A stretch of DNA of 64,000 bases from positions 28,899-92,898 of the forward strand of contig NZ_WIXK01000011.1 of assembly GCF_009617595.1 (NCBI RefSeq). Direction: 5' to 3'. The translations under genes were made by a program, and so were the position numbers. How positions within the stretch are numbered: position 1 is the first letter of the stretch; every line of letters starts with the position of its first letter. The notes under the pieces were generated by a model that worked only from the letters and a program-made list of their open reading frames with translations, did not search any database and was not told the origin of the DNA. Below are positions 42,915 to 52,307 of this stretch, piece after piece. Source of the DNA: Tritonibacter aquimaris (lineage in GTDB: Bacteria; Pseudomonadota; Alphaproteobacteria; Rhodobacterales; Rhodobacteraceae).

Positions 42915-45152
42915 TCAGAACAGGAAATCCTCTGACTGCATGACCAGCTCCGCCTGCCCTTGCAAACGGAGGATGCCGGTGCCGAGATCCAACAACAGAT
43001 CCGCACCGCTGCGCGTTATCAAAATGTCCGAGACCCGCTCCACCGTCTGCAGCAGGCGCAGATCCAACAGATCTTCGCCCGAGGTAAAATCCAGGATCAG
43101 ATCTGCCCCATTTTGATGTTCAAAAACAAATACATCCGAACCACTCCCCCCGCTCAACGTATCATTGCCAAACCCGCCCCACAGCCAATCCCGACCCAGA
43201 CCTCCATCCAACACATCATGTCCGCGCTGTCCCCAGAGACGGTCATTGCCACGTTCCCCATACAGCTGGTCTGAATCGCGCCCGCCCCGCACGACGTCAT
43301 AGCCGAAGCCGCTCCTGATAATATCCCGCCCGGCATTGCCATGGAGCACATCACGGCCTCTGCCCCCAAACAGGCTGTCATTTCCTACCCCACCCCACAG
43401 CGTATCTTCGCCCAAATGCCCCCGTAAAACATCATCGCCAATCACACCTCTGAGCTGATCTGCCCCAAACCCGCCCATCAGCGTGTCGCGACCATTGCCC
43501 CCTTTCAGCGTATCTGCACCCCGATTGCCAAACAGCCAATCATCTCCGGTTGCCCCCAGGATCAGATCGGTCCCATCCCCCCCCACTAGACGATCGCCTC
43601 CGGCACCACCTTCCAGCCGATCATTGCCTGCCCTTCCTTGGAGCCGGTCCGGCCCCGCCCCCCCGCGCAAAGTGTCATGGCCCGCGCCCCCCTGCAGCAG
43701 GTCAGCCCCCTCTCCTCCCTCCAACAGAATGTCTTCAGGCGCAGGCTCAGCAGGCACATCATGGCCCGGCAATGTCTCCCCCGGCGGCAGCCGGTCGGGC
43801 TGCTGCCAGCCCAATGGCCACAGATCGCTCAGGCTCAGGCGGCTGCTGTCATGGCTTTGCACTCTGAGCTCAAGATCGCGCCAGTTGAGCGTAATGCCAT
43901 CGTGGCGCGTCTCCACCCCCAGCTGGGATATCGACCTCAGCCCCTTAAGCAGGCTCAGATCCAGCTGATCACGCCCGGCTTCAAAATCAACCACCACCAC
44001 CCGGCTGCGGTCTTTCGCCACGATATCAGGCTCTATGACAAAGATATCCGCGCCCAAACCGCCCTCAAGCTGCTGTGCCGCGCCCGTCGCCACCAGCATA
44101 TCATCGCCCGCACGCCCCTGCAGATGCGCGCCCTGCCCCTGCGCCAGCAACAGATCATCACCGGCGCTGCCCAAAAGATCGCGCCCCTCCAGCACCTCCC
44201 CGAGCTGAGAACGTTCCAGGGTGTACTGCGCCAGCCCTTCGCCCGCTTCAGAGCTGACAAAGATACGAAGATGCCCCGCCTCCAGCGACAGCGCGATATC
44301 GGTGACATTATAAAGCCCCGCGCCGCCCTCAAGACGGCTGACATGCACAAGCTGGCCACCAGGCAAAAGCCGCAGCAGTTCCAGCCCCGCATCTGCGCCC
44401 GCCGCAATCACCAGCACATGGCCATCCACCTCGACCACCTCCAGCGCCGAGATCTGGCCAAAGCGGCTGGCGCGGGTGTCCAGCAAATGATCCGCAAGCC
44501 TCAGCGCGCCATCGCGCCCTACCGCCACCAGGCTAAGCGAACTGCTGCCCGCCGCCCCCAACAGCACCCAGTTCTGATCATGAGCCGCAAACATCTTCAG
44601 CACGCTGGGCTGGGCAATGCTCAGCCCGTCGCCTGCATCAAGCCCTGCAAGCGGGGTCAGACCATTGGCGCGATAGCTGCGCAGCCCGGTGGCCGTTGCC
44701 ATCACCAGAATATCCTCAAACTGCTGCAACAGCACGCCGCCCTCATAGGCAGCGGTATCGCCCTGGCGCGTCAGCGCCGTGGCGCGCGCGCCTTCAATCT
44801 GCCAGCCGCGCAGCGTGCCATCCGCCAGGGCAAACACCCGATTGCCCGCCGTGTTCAGCGCGCTCAGGACCTCATTCCCCGGCAGCGCCCAGTGATGCAC
44901 CGTCCCCTCGGGCGACACCCCGCGCAGCGCACCACGACTGCCCGACAGCAGCAGCACCTCGCCAAACAGCGCCCCCGCCCCAACCGCAAGCGGCGACAGC
45001 CCATGGGGCGCTGCGTCCAGCTCCCGCAGCGACGCGCTGTCATAGCGGCGCAGCCCAGAACGCTCCACCACCCAAAGCTCGCCTTCGGGCGACTGCACAA
45101 GATCCACCACCCCACGCGCGCGGCCAAAGCCCTGTGTAAACCTGATCTCCAT
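42915..45152 (-). CDS. RTX protein with N-terminal beta-propeller-like domain
   Basis: 745 residues without a signal peptide. The first 320 residues form repeated strands like a beta-propeller (GELWVVERSGLRRYDSAS, DILVMATATGLRSYRANG, QNWVLLGAAGSSSLSLVAVG). A short RTX patch (GSAGDDLLLAQG) near 330-375 is followed by a linker, and a long RTX array covers about 480-680 (GGAGHDTLRGGAGPDRLQG and similar). The end, DVFVFEHQNGADLILDFTSGED..SEDFLF, is the type I secretion terminus. It is probably an extracellular calcium-dependent adhesin or matrix protein. Convergent with the RTX protease. Confidence 0.88.
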   Translation of the reverse strand: MEIRFTQGFGRARGVVDLVQSPEGELWVVERSGLRRYDSASLRELDAAPHGLSPLAVGAGALFGEVLLLSGSRGALRGVSPEGTVHHWALPGNEVLSALNTAGNRVFALADGTLRGWQIEGARATALTRQGDTAAYEGGVLLQQFEDILVMATATGLRSYRANGLTPLAGLDAGDGLSIAQPSVLKMFAAHDQNWVLLGAAGSSSLSLVAVGRDGALRLADHLLDTRASRFGQISALEVVEVDGHVLVIAAGADAGLELLRLLPGGQLVHVSRLEGGAGLYNVTDIALSLEAGHLRIFVSSEAGEGLAQYTLERSQLGEVLEGRDLLGSAGDDLLLAQGQGAHLQGRAGDDMLVATGAAQQLEGGLGADIFVIEPDIVAKDRSRVVVVDFEAGRDQLDLSLLKGLRSISQLGVETRHDGITLNWRDLELRVQSHDSSRLSLSDLWPLGWQQPDRLPPGETLPGHDVPAEPAPEDILLEGGEGADLLQGGAGHDTLRGGAGPDRLQGRAGNDRLEGGAGGDRLVGGDGTDLILGATGDDWLFGNRGADTLKGGNGRDTLMGGFGADQLRGVIGDDVLRGHLGEDTLWGGVGNDSLFGGRGRDVLHGNAGRDIIRSGFGYDVVRGGRDSDQLYGERGNDRLWGQRGHDVLDGGLGRDWLWGGFGNDTLSGGSGSDVFVFEHQNGADLILDFTSGEDLLDLRLLQTVERVSDILITRSGADLLLDLGTGILRLQGQAELVMQSEDFLF

Positions 45153-45455
45153 TATGCCATCGCCCTGAAATTGCCCGATTTACACAGGCTGAAGCTGTGC
45201 AACGGTGCTGATCAGAGCAAGATTGCGGCAAAATGGTGAAGATTGTTTTCAATCTAACAACAATCGGTCGCAATTATGCCGTGCTTTGATCTGGTTTTGC
45301 TCCAGATGCATCATGGTGCAACGGCAGTTTCCCCTCTGTTTTCAGACCCTTGGAACAGGTGTTGCCAGGGGGGCGTACGCCCCGTTAGCACCCTGTTGAA
45401 CCGCAACTGTCAGGCTCAGGCGGAATTTGTTTTGCAGCCTTTCAGGAGCCCGCTC
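45153..45455. promoter_or_regulatory. Divergent region between the RTX gene and GTA tail-fibre gene
   Basis: 303 bases without a gene. It contains an ATTGCGACC motif (minus strand, 45267-45275) and a perfect 14-base palindrome GGGGCGTACGCCCC at 45370-45383 nested in a larger imperfect hairpin (about 45353-45400), 72 bases before the tail-fibre start. Confidence 0.5.
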
Positions 45456-46595
45456 ATGTCTGATCTTTCGCCCCGCCTTGATCTGCCTTTCATCCTGCCC
45501 GCACAGGCGCAAAAACATGTGACCCACAATGCCGCGCTCAGCCGTCTGGATGCGCTGGTGCAGCTGGTGGTGCAGGCCCGCGATGCAGACACCCCGCCAG
45601 AGCCCCCCGTTCCCGGTGAAATCTACGCGCTTGGTGCTGCGCCGGCCGGGGACTGGGCCGGGCACGGCGATGATCTGGCGCTCTGGCAAGACAGCGGCTG
45701 GCTGTTTCTCACCCCGCGTCCGGGCTGGCAGCTGTGGGATCTTGAGAGCCAGCAGATGTATATCTGGGACGCAGGCTGGCAGCCGCTGCCGTGCCAGCGC
45801 ACGCCGCAAATGGGGGTAAATACCGCAGCAGATGGGCTAAACCGGCTGTCGGTGGCATCCGAGGCGACGCTGTTCAGCCACACAGGCGCGGGTCATCAGA
45901 TGAAACTCAACAAAGCCAGCAGCACCGACACCAGTAGCCTGCTGTTTCAGACCGGTTTCAGCAGCCGCGCCGAGCTTGGCCTTGCGGGCAGCGATGATCT
46001 CAGCCTGAAGCTCAGCACCGACGGCAGCAATTTTTCTGACGCGCTGGTGTTTTCTGATCGCGCAAATGCGCCGCGTCTCACCCTCAGCCAGCCAGAGGCC
46101 AGCGGTGATCTTTTGCGCATCGACGCAGCAGGTCAGGCAAGGTTTCGCCTTACCGCGGGCGGCGATGGTCTGGCGGCCGGCAGCTGGCAATCAGGCGGCG
46201 CCGATTATGCGGAGTTTTTTGAATGGTGCGATGGCAACCCAAAGGGCGAAGACCGGCGCGGCATTTCGGTGGTTCTGGAAGGTGAAAAGATCCGCCCCGC
46301 CCGTATGGATGAATGCCCCATCGGGGTGATTTCCAGCCATCCCGCGCTGCTTGGGGATGCAGATATCAACCATTGGCCCGGCAAATACCTGCGCGATGCC
46401 TATGGCAGCCCAACAGATGTGATTGCGCCAGAATTTGACCCTAACAAGGCCTATATCCCCCGCGCCGCGCGCCCAGAATGGGCAATGGTCGGGCTTTTGG
46501 GCAAGCTCACATTGCGCGCAGATCAGCCCAAAGACCCCCGCTGGCATCGACTAGCCCCCGCCAAAGACGGGCTGGAACGCTGGCTGCTGCGCTAG
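45456..46595 (+). CDS. GTA tail-fibre homologue: DUF2793 plus peptidase_G2 autocleavage domain
   Basis: 379 residues from ATG 45456, with AGGAG eight bases upstream. The N-terminus SPRLDLPFILPAQAQKHVTHNAAL is the DUF2793 signature found in the GTA tail-fibre protein rcc00171 of R. capsulatus and in phage tail proteins. A beta-rich middle follows (TGAGHQMKLNKASSTDTSSLLFQTGFSSRAELG, split). From about 240 the ADYAEFFEWCDGNPKGEDRRG segment (short form ADYAEFFEW) matches the IMC autoproteolytic chaperone domain, which trims itself after trimerisation. A mature trimeric fibre is expected. In Rhodobacter this gene is also unlinked to the main GTA cluster. Confidence 0.82.
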   Translation: MSDLSPRLDLPFILPAQAQKHVTHNAALSRLDALVQLVVQARDADTPPEPPVPGEIYALGAAPAGDWAGHGDDLALWQDSGWLFLTPRPGWQLWDLESQQMYIWDAGWQPLPCQRTPQMGVNTAADGLNRLSVASEATLFSHTGAGHQMKLNKASSTDTSSLLFQTGFSSRAELGLAGSDDLSLKLSTDGSNFSDALVFSDRANAPRLTLSQPEASGDLLRIDAAGQARFRLTAGGDGLAAGSWQSGGADYAEFFEWCDGNPKGEDRRGISVVLEGEKIRPARMDECPIGVISSHPALLGDADINHWPGKYLRDAYGSPTDVIAPEFDPNKAYIPRAARPEWAMVGLLGKLTLRADQPKDPRWHRLAPAKDGLERWLLR

Positions 46596-46789
46596 CGCGG
46601 CCCCTTCCCACATACGACATAGCACCCCCTCAGAACTGAGCCCCTGAATTCGCCCATAATTCACGCGTTGTGTTCAAACTTGAGACTTGTATGGGAAACA
46701 GCCACATGCTCTAAGAAATCCGTAGTACTGCCGTGGTAGAACACACGCAAAACATTGCAAGTCGCAGAATAAAAAGTGAGATATTACAT

Positions 46790-47410
46790 ATGCTTGACCC
46801 TAGGCATCGCAACGTTTTTCATAACACGTCCTCACTCGATGAATTTGTCGACGCTTATATACAAGATTTCTCCCGTGGCCTGAAAGCAGTTGATGTCGCC
46901 GCACTTGCACAGGCAATCACCGCGATCCAGACCGCAATTGACAACGGCAAGCGGCTCTATGTTGTCGGAAATGGTGGTTCCGCTGCCATCGCCGATCACC
47001 TGGTGTGCGATTTTGCCAAGGGCACCGACACCGAAGGGCACCCGGCCCTGGCTGTTCAGTCTCTGGCGAGCGCCCCTGCGCTGATCAGCGCGCTTGCCAA
47101 TGATTTTGGCCTTGAACATGTCTTTGCAAAACAGGTCGGATATTTCTGCCAGCCACAGGATGTGCTGATTGCGATTTCATCTTCCGGCAACAGCGCCAAT
47201 ATCATCAACGCCGTCACAGAAGCCAAAAGCCGGGACGTGGCCGTTGTTGGCCTGTCCGGGTTTGCTGGTGGCAAGCTGGCAGAACTGGCAGATATCCCGC
47301 TGTATGTGCCCGTAGACAATTATGCCGTGGTCGAAGATTGCCACCAGTCTCTGATGCATGTCATCACCTTGGTCATCGCCCGGCGCCGCGAAGGGACACT
47401 GGGCTGGTGA
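46790..47410 (+). CDS. gmhA: Sedoheptulose-7-phosphate isomerase
   Basis: 206 residues from ATG 46790. A SIS domain with VVGNGGSAAIADHLVCDFAKG, ALANDFGLEHVF, and ISSSGNSANIINAV; these are GmhA hallmarks. It converts sedoheptulose-7-phosphate to D-glycero-D-manno-heptose-7-phosphate. It starts the heptose operon and overlaps the next gene by GTGA. Confidence 0.92.
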   Translation: MLDPRHRNVFHNTSSLDEFVDAYIQDFSRGLKAVDVAALAQAITAIQTAIDNGKRLYVVGNGGSAAIADHLVCDFAKGTDTEGHPALAVQSLASAPALISALANDFGLEHVFAKQVGYFCQPQDVLIAISSSGNSANIINAVTEAKSRDVAVVGLSGFAGGKLAELADIPLYVPVDNYAVVEDCHQSLMHVITLVIARRREGTLGW

Positions 47411-48717
47411 GCCTCGCGCCGAAGGATGTAACAGCCGTCTTCCTTGTTGGAGGAAAAGGCACACGCCTTGGGCTTGGCGATATTCCCAAACCCATGGTGG
47501 ACATGCAGGGCATACCGCTGTTGCAGCGGATGGTCACGCACCTGGCCGATCAGGGCGTGCGGCGGTTTTTGATGCTGGCAGGCCATGGAGCCTCTTATAT
47601 TGAGGCACATTTCGCCAAACATGCCCCCAAAGGCACCACGGTCGACATCGTCGTCGAAACCGCCCCTTTGGGAACCGCAGGCAGTTTCACCCAGCTACGA
47701 GAGCACCTCGACCAGCCGTTTCTGGTGGTTTATGGGGATGTATTGTTTGAAACGGACATCGCACGCTTCCTTGCTTTTGCAAGTGAAAAAGGGGGGGCAG
47801 GCACGCTCTACGTGCATCCAAATGATCACCCCGAAGACAGCGATCTGGTGGATGTGGACGACGATGGTCTGGTGCGTGCCTTTATTGCCAAACCCCATCA
47901 GAACCCCGATTGCGGCAATCTGGTCAATGCCGCCTTCTATCTTTTTGATCCGGTGATCCTGTCATATCTGCCTGATCAGACCACCGAAGTGATCGATTGG
48001 GGGCGTGACATCCTGCCTGGCATCACCGCCAAGGGGGCACATCAACTGTTCGCCTATCGTGGGAGCGAATATCTCAAGGATATCGGCACCCCAAAGCGGA
48101 TTGAACGCGGGCGGCGCGATTTTGCGGCAGGGACGGTCGCGGCCCGCAGCTACCAGCATCTGCAACGTGCTATCTTCTTTGACCGGGATGGGGTTTTGAA
48201 CCGGGAAATTGATGGCGTATTCAAACCCGACATGCTGGATTTGATCCCCGGTGCCGGACAGGCATTGTACAAAGTCAACAAAAGCGGCCTCTTGGCCATT
48301 GGTGTGACCAACCAGCCCGCCATCGCCAAAGGCTTCATGTCCTTTGAAGATCTGCGCCAGGTTCACAATCGACTGGACTGGGCATTGGCCGAAGAGGGCG
48401 GCGGGTATTTGGATGATCTGCTGTATTGCCCCCACCACCCTGAGCGCGGGTTCGCGGGGGAGCGCGAGGAACTGAAGATCACCTGTGAGTGCCGCAAACC
48501 TGCCCCCGGCATGCTGCAGACGGCCGCTGACCGTCACAATATCGACCTCACCCGGTCCTGGATGATCGGCGATCACGCCCGTGACATCGAGGCGGGGCTT
48601 GCCGCAGGCTGTCGCTGCATTGTTGTGGGCGGTGCCCAGCATCCTCAAGCCGAAAGCGCAACCACGGTTGTTGAAGCCGTAAGCATGATCCTGACGAAAG
48701 AAGGGCTGGCCCCATGA
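47407..48717 (+). CDS. Fused heptose-1-phosphate guanylyltransferase (HddC-like) and heptose-1,7-bisphosphate phosphatase (GmhB-like)
   Basis: 436 residues from GTG 47407, whose GTGA overlaps the gmhA stop. Residues 1 to about 235 are a nucleotidyltransferase: AVFLVGGKGTRLGLGDIPKPMV, VVYGDVLFETD, EYLKDIGTPKR. From about 255 a HAD-IIIA phosphatase follows: IFFDRDGVLNREIDG, TNQPAIAKGFM, CPHHPE, CECRKPAPGML, and MIGDHARDIEAGLAAG, with a Cys/His zinc site as in GmhB. With gmhA and the kinase hddA this completes GDP-D-glycero-alpha-D-manno-heptose synthesis in three genes. The two activities are commonly separate genes, and fusion would channel the last steps either side of the phosphatase reaction. 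Confidence 0.88.
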   Translation: MSLAPKDVTAVFLVGGKGTRLGLGDIPKPMVDMQGIPLLQRMVTHLADQGVRRFLMLAGHGASYIEAHFAKHAPKGTTVDIVVETAPLGTAGSFTQLREHLDQPFLVVYGDVLFETDIARFLAFASEKGGAGTLYVHPNDHPEDSDLVDVDDDGLVRAFIAKPHQNPDCGNLVNAAFYLFDPVILSYLPDQTTEVIDWGRDILPGITAKGAHQLFAYRGSEYLKDIGTPKRIERGRRDFAAGTVAARSYQHLQRAIFFDRDGVLNREIDGVFKPDMLDLIPGAGQALYKVNKSGLLAIGVTNQPAIAKGFMSFEDLRQVHNRLDWALAEEGGGYLDDLLYCPHHPERGFAGEREELKITCECRKPAPGMLQTAADRHNIDLTRSWMIGDHARDIEAGLAAGCRCIVVGGAQHPQAESATTVVEAVSMILTKEGLAP

Positions 48718-49691
48718 TTATCACCCGTACCCCCCTGCGCGTCAGCTTTGTTGGCGGCGGCACCGATTTGGCATCGTTTTACCGTCGCTCTCCCGGTGCG
48801 GTAGTCTCTATGGCGGTGAATAAATATTTCTACCTGACCATGCATCCGCATTTTGCCCAAAAGGGTTTTTTGCTGAAATATTCCGAGACTGAGCATCCGG
48901 AAACCGCGGCCCAGATCAAACACCGGATTATCCAGGCCGTGTTTCAGCGCTACGGAGTGGAAAACGCTGATTTCTCATCTGCTGCGGATGTGCCCGCAGG
49001 CACCGGCATGGGATCATCTTCCAGCTTTACCGTCAGCTTGCTGCAACTGGTACACACCAGCCAGCACCGCTATATCTCGCAGCGGGCTCTGGCCAAGGAA
49101 GCCTGTGAGATCGAGATCGATGTGCTTGGGGAGCCAATCGGCAAACAGGACCAATACGGGGCTGCCATAGGCGGGCTCAAACTCATTCAGTTCAACACCG
49201 ATGACAGTGTCGAAGTGCAGCCGATCCACCTGCGTCAGGAAGAGCGCCGCAAGCTGGAAAACAACCTGATCCTGTTTTACCTGGGAAACCAGCGCAGCGC
49301 CTCCGCCATTCTGGCCAAGCAAAACGAGGCAACCGCCACCCAGGAGGACGTGTTCCGATCGCTGGAAAACATGGCCGCACAGGCGCATCAGTTGAAGCAG
49401 GACATCGCCACTGATGTGGATTGTCTGGGGCATTATCTGCGCGAGGGCTGGGCGCTCAAGAAATCGCTTTCCAGTGCAATTTCCAACCCGCTGATTGACG
49501 AGGCCTATGAGGCGGCCATGGCCGCAGGTGCGCTTGGTGGTAAGCTGCTGGGGGCCGGTGCTGGTGGTTTTCTGCTCACCTATTGCCCGCAAAACAAGCA
49601 AGCAGGCCTGCTAGAAAAGCTGTCTCACCTGCCCGCCCACCATCTGAAAATCGATAATTCCGGCAGCACCGTCATATTTGACGATCGCTAA
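48714..49691 (+). CDS. hddA: D-glycero-alpha-D-manno-heptose-7-phosphate kinase
   Basis: 325 residues of the GHMP kinase family. IITRTPLRVSFVGGGTDL is the typical HddA N-terminus; the ATP loop is VPAGTGMGSSSSFTVSLL, and the C-terminal GHMP motif is KLLGAGAGGFLL. It phosphorylates heptose-7-phosphate at C1 with alpha configuration, which sends the pathway to GDP-heptose rather than ADP-heptose. The ATG overlaps the upstream stop (ATGA). Confidence 0.93.
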   Translation: MIITRTPLRVSFVGGGTDLASFYRRSPGAVVSMAVNKYFYLTMHPHFAQKGFLLKYSETEHPETAAQIKHRIIQAVFQRYGVENADFSSAADVPAGTGMGSSSSFTVSLLQLVHTSQHRYISQRALAKEACEIEIDVLGEPIGKQDQYGAAIGGLKLIQFNTDDSVEVQPIHLRQEERRKLENNLILFYLGNQRSASAILAKQNEATATQEDVFRSLENMAAQAHQLKQDIATDVDCLGHYLREGWALKKSLSSAISNPLIDEAYEAAMAAGALGGKLLGAGAGGFLLTYCPQNKQAGLLEKLSHLPAHHLKIDNSGSTVIFDDR

Positions 49692-49711
49692 TACCTCTCT
49701 TTGCCAACGAA

Positions 49712-52300
49712 ATGAGCACCATGTCCAGGCCTTCCTCTTGCGTTGATGTCAGCATCATCATTCCTTCTTATAACTCCGAACCTTTCCTAAAGCGCTCGGT
49801 GTTGTCTTGTTTGACCCAGACAGGGATCAGCCTGGAGGTAATTTTAGTCGATGATGAGGGCAAGGATTTCACCCGTGATATCCTTGAAGCCATCCAGCGT
49901 GACAACCCGGACGCGCCGCTCAAGACCATCTATCGCCCCGGCGGCATGGGCCAGGCCACCGCACGCAACGAAGGTCTAAAAGCAGCACAAGGGCGTTATA
50001 TTGCGCTTTTGGACAGCGATGATGCCTTCTGCGCCAATGATGTTCTCGCCCGCTGGGTCGCCGAAGCGGATGCCGCAGACCTCGATATGTCGGTGGCACG
50101 GTTTTACAATGTCTCCCCCGCCATGGCACGCCGCCAGTCCCGCCGCATCAACCTGGCCCCCGGCGAAATCCACAGTGTGGCCAGCGCACCAGAACTGGTG
50201 AATGTAGTCAGCTGCTGGCAAATCCTCTATCGCCGCAGCTTTTTGGAAGAAAATGAGGTCATTTTCTCACCCCGGCTCAAACAGCGCGAAGACCGTTTGT
50301 TTGTCATCGAAGCCTTCCTCAAAGCGCAGAAAATCGCCACAAGCAATCTGTTTGTGGTGGACCATTTCAATGTGGCCAATTCCTCGTTCAAACAGATCGA
50401 TGCGGGGCAGCTGCAGCAATATGTGCAGCACCTGACAGAGTTGAACGCAGCCTTTGCTGCCGCCCGCAAGCAAGACCGCTCCAGCACTGTTTTTGAACGC
50501 GCCAATGCGATCATCTATCTGCGGCAGCTGGATGAATATTGGGCGGGCATCTGTCGCCGCCTGTCCCGTTATCCCCGGCATCGGGCCCTGGTCGAACACT
50601 ATTTTGCTGCCCTGCGCACCATGGTGGAGGATCTGCCAAAGCTCTATGATGATACGGTGCTGGACACCGGTGCCCAGGATGGTTTCTTACGCGAAGCCCG
50701 TATGGACATCCTGCGCCTCGCGCTGAAAAACGGTGACAATGATCTGCTTGTTGACCTGCTGCGCCAGCCCAAACTCCCATTGGATCGGATGGCAGAGCTG
50801 CGCCATGTGGACGACAGCAGCGAAGAAATCCTGACACGTGTCTGGTCTTTCCGCCGCAAAGCCCCCGGCCAAGCTGGCGCCGAAGCTCCCGCCCCACTGC
50901 AAGATCTGGTCAAGAAAGTCATCCTGCACACCGGGTTGCCCAAGACCGGCACCTCAACCCTGCAGCAGGTTCTGGAACGCAATCGCTTTGCCCTGATGGA
51001 AGCGGGCGTACACTACCCGCTGTTTGGCACCAATCGGGAATTCAGCATCCGCCGCGATCGCACCCCTGGGCATGCGGTATTGGTGCATTCCATCCTGAAT
51101 GACGAAGAAAACCTGCAACAGGGTCTCGCCGCCGAGGTGCAACAGGCCGCCCGTATTGCTGGACGCCCGATCGACACGCTGGTTCTCTCAGCGGAGAATA
51201 TCGTCTCTCCCCGGTTTTGGACCAATGGTGCGGAATTTGCCAAGTTGGCCGCCTTTTTTGAAGGCATTGAGCTGGAAGTTGTCTGCGTCCTGCGTCACCC
51301 AGAAAGCTGGCTGAGCTCGCTTTATGTCGAGATGTGCGGCAACCCCTGGAACCAGTTCTCCAACACGCTCAGCGATCTGGCTGCAGATCTTGACGCACGC
51401 GGCCTGTTTGACGGCCAAGCCATTACCGACACGCTGCAAGCCCCCGAACAGGTGAGCCAACTGCACATCGGCTGTTTTGAGACCATTCGCCAGACCGGCG
51501 GGATCGAACCCTGGTTCTTTGAGATCATGGGCATCTCCAATGCCGGTTTTGCCCCAGTCCCTGCGAGCCTGACAAACCAGTCTCAGACCCCGTTGCAAGC
51601 CGCCGTATTGCGTGGGCTGAAACGGACCAAGGGGCTCGACCGCGAGGCGCTCACCACAGCATTCCAAAACGTTGATACCGATGCGGAACTGGCGGCAGAC
51701 AAAGGGCTGACCCGGCAAATGGCTGCGGGTCTCAAACAGTTCCGCCAGAGCCATGCAGCGCAGATCGCTGCTTATGAAGCGCGTTTCGGCACAACATCCG
51801 GCGGCGAACGTCCTGTCAGCCCTGCGGATATGGAACAGTTGCTCGACCACCAGCTTGCCGCATTGCAGCTGACCCCGGAACCGGAGCTGGTTGCAAAGAC
51901 CACCACCGACTTTTTGCAGGGGCTGGACAAGGCCTACCGGAAGTCAAACCATGACAGGATCTTGTTCATCACCCGCGAAGACCGGGGGCTTTGTGTGGGG
52001 GCCACTTTGCAGCCCGACGAAGTCGCAACAGATCTGAAGATCATAGCATCATCGGGGGCGCTGCCCCAGCCGCTGCTACAGTGGGAAGGACAAGCTCTGA
52101 CTTTGGTGGATCCGAGCCTCCTCGCTCAGCTCTGGGCCGATGGCGAGCGGGAAATCGAGCTGGAACTGCCCACAAATCAGCGTGTAGGACGCCGCCCGTT
52201 CCGCATCATACAGCTGAAGATTGACAACTCCTATTGGCTTGTACCACCAAAGTTTATGGAATTTTTGCAGGGAAATGCCCTGAAGAACCGTTGGGAGTAA
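49712..52300 (+). CDS. GT2 glycosyltransferase - sulfotransferase-like fusion protein
   Basis: 862 residues. Residues about 10-250 are a GT2 domain: VSIIIPSYNSEPFLKRSV, VILVDDEGKD, GQATARNEGLKAAQG, LLDSDDAF. A helical linker spans about 250-395. From about 400 a sulfotransferase fold starts with KKVILHTGLPKTGTSTLQQ, the PAPS 5'-phosphosulfate loop; VVCVLRHPESWLSSLYVEM near 530 is a fitting 3'-phosphate site. The last 150 residues form a further beta-rich segment. It could add a sugar and sulfate it, or the second half may do related chemistry. The PSB motif is the same type as in the genes at 55554 and 56564. It is downstream of hddA by 20 bases. Confidence 0.82.
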   Translation: MSTMSRPSSCVDVSIIIPSYNSEPFLKRSVLSCLTQTGISLEVILVDDEGKDFTRDILEAIQRDNPDAPLKTIYRPGGMGQATARNEGLKAAQGRYIALLDSDDAFCANDVLARWVAEADAADLDMSVARFYNVSPAMARRQSRRINLAPGEIHSVASAPELVNVVSCWQILYRRSFLEENEVIFSPRLKQREDRLFVIEAFLKAQKIATSNLFVVDHFNVANSSFKQIDAGQLQQYVQHLTELNAAFAAARKQDRSSTVFERANAIIYLRQLDEYWAGICRRLSRYPRHRALVEHYFAALRTMVEDLPKLYDDTVLDTGAQDGFLREARMDILRLALKNGDNDLLVDLLRQPKLPLDRMAELRHVDDSSEEILTRVWSFRRKAPGQAGAEAPAPLQDLVKKVILHTGLPKTGTSTLQQVLERNRFALMEAGVHYPLFGTNREFSIRRDRTPGHAVLVHSILNDEENLQQGLAAEVQQAARIAGRPIDTLVLSAENIVSPRFWTNGAEFAKLAAFFEGIELEVVCVLRHPESWLSSLYVEMCGNPWNQFSNTLSDLAADLDARGLFDGQAITDTLQAPEQVSQLHIGCFETIRQTGGIEPWFFEIMGISNAGFAPVPASLTNQSQTPLQAAVLRGLKRTKGLDREALTTAFQNVDTDAELAADKGLTRQMAAGLKQFRQSHAAQIAAYEARFGTTSGGERPVSPADMEQLLDHQLAALQLTPEPELVAKTTTDFLQGLDKAYRKSNHDRILFITREDRGLCVGATLQPDEVATDLKIIASSGALPQPLLQWEGQALTLVDPSLLAQLWADGEREIELELPTNQRVGRRPFRIIQLKIDNSYWLVPPKFMEFLQGNALKNRWE

Positions 52301-52307
52301 CCCTGCT

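Noticed and set aside
43638..45239. 533-residue plus-strand frame opposite the RTX beta-propeller gene
   Set aside because: Shadow of the repetitive coding sequence with no recognisable domain.
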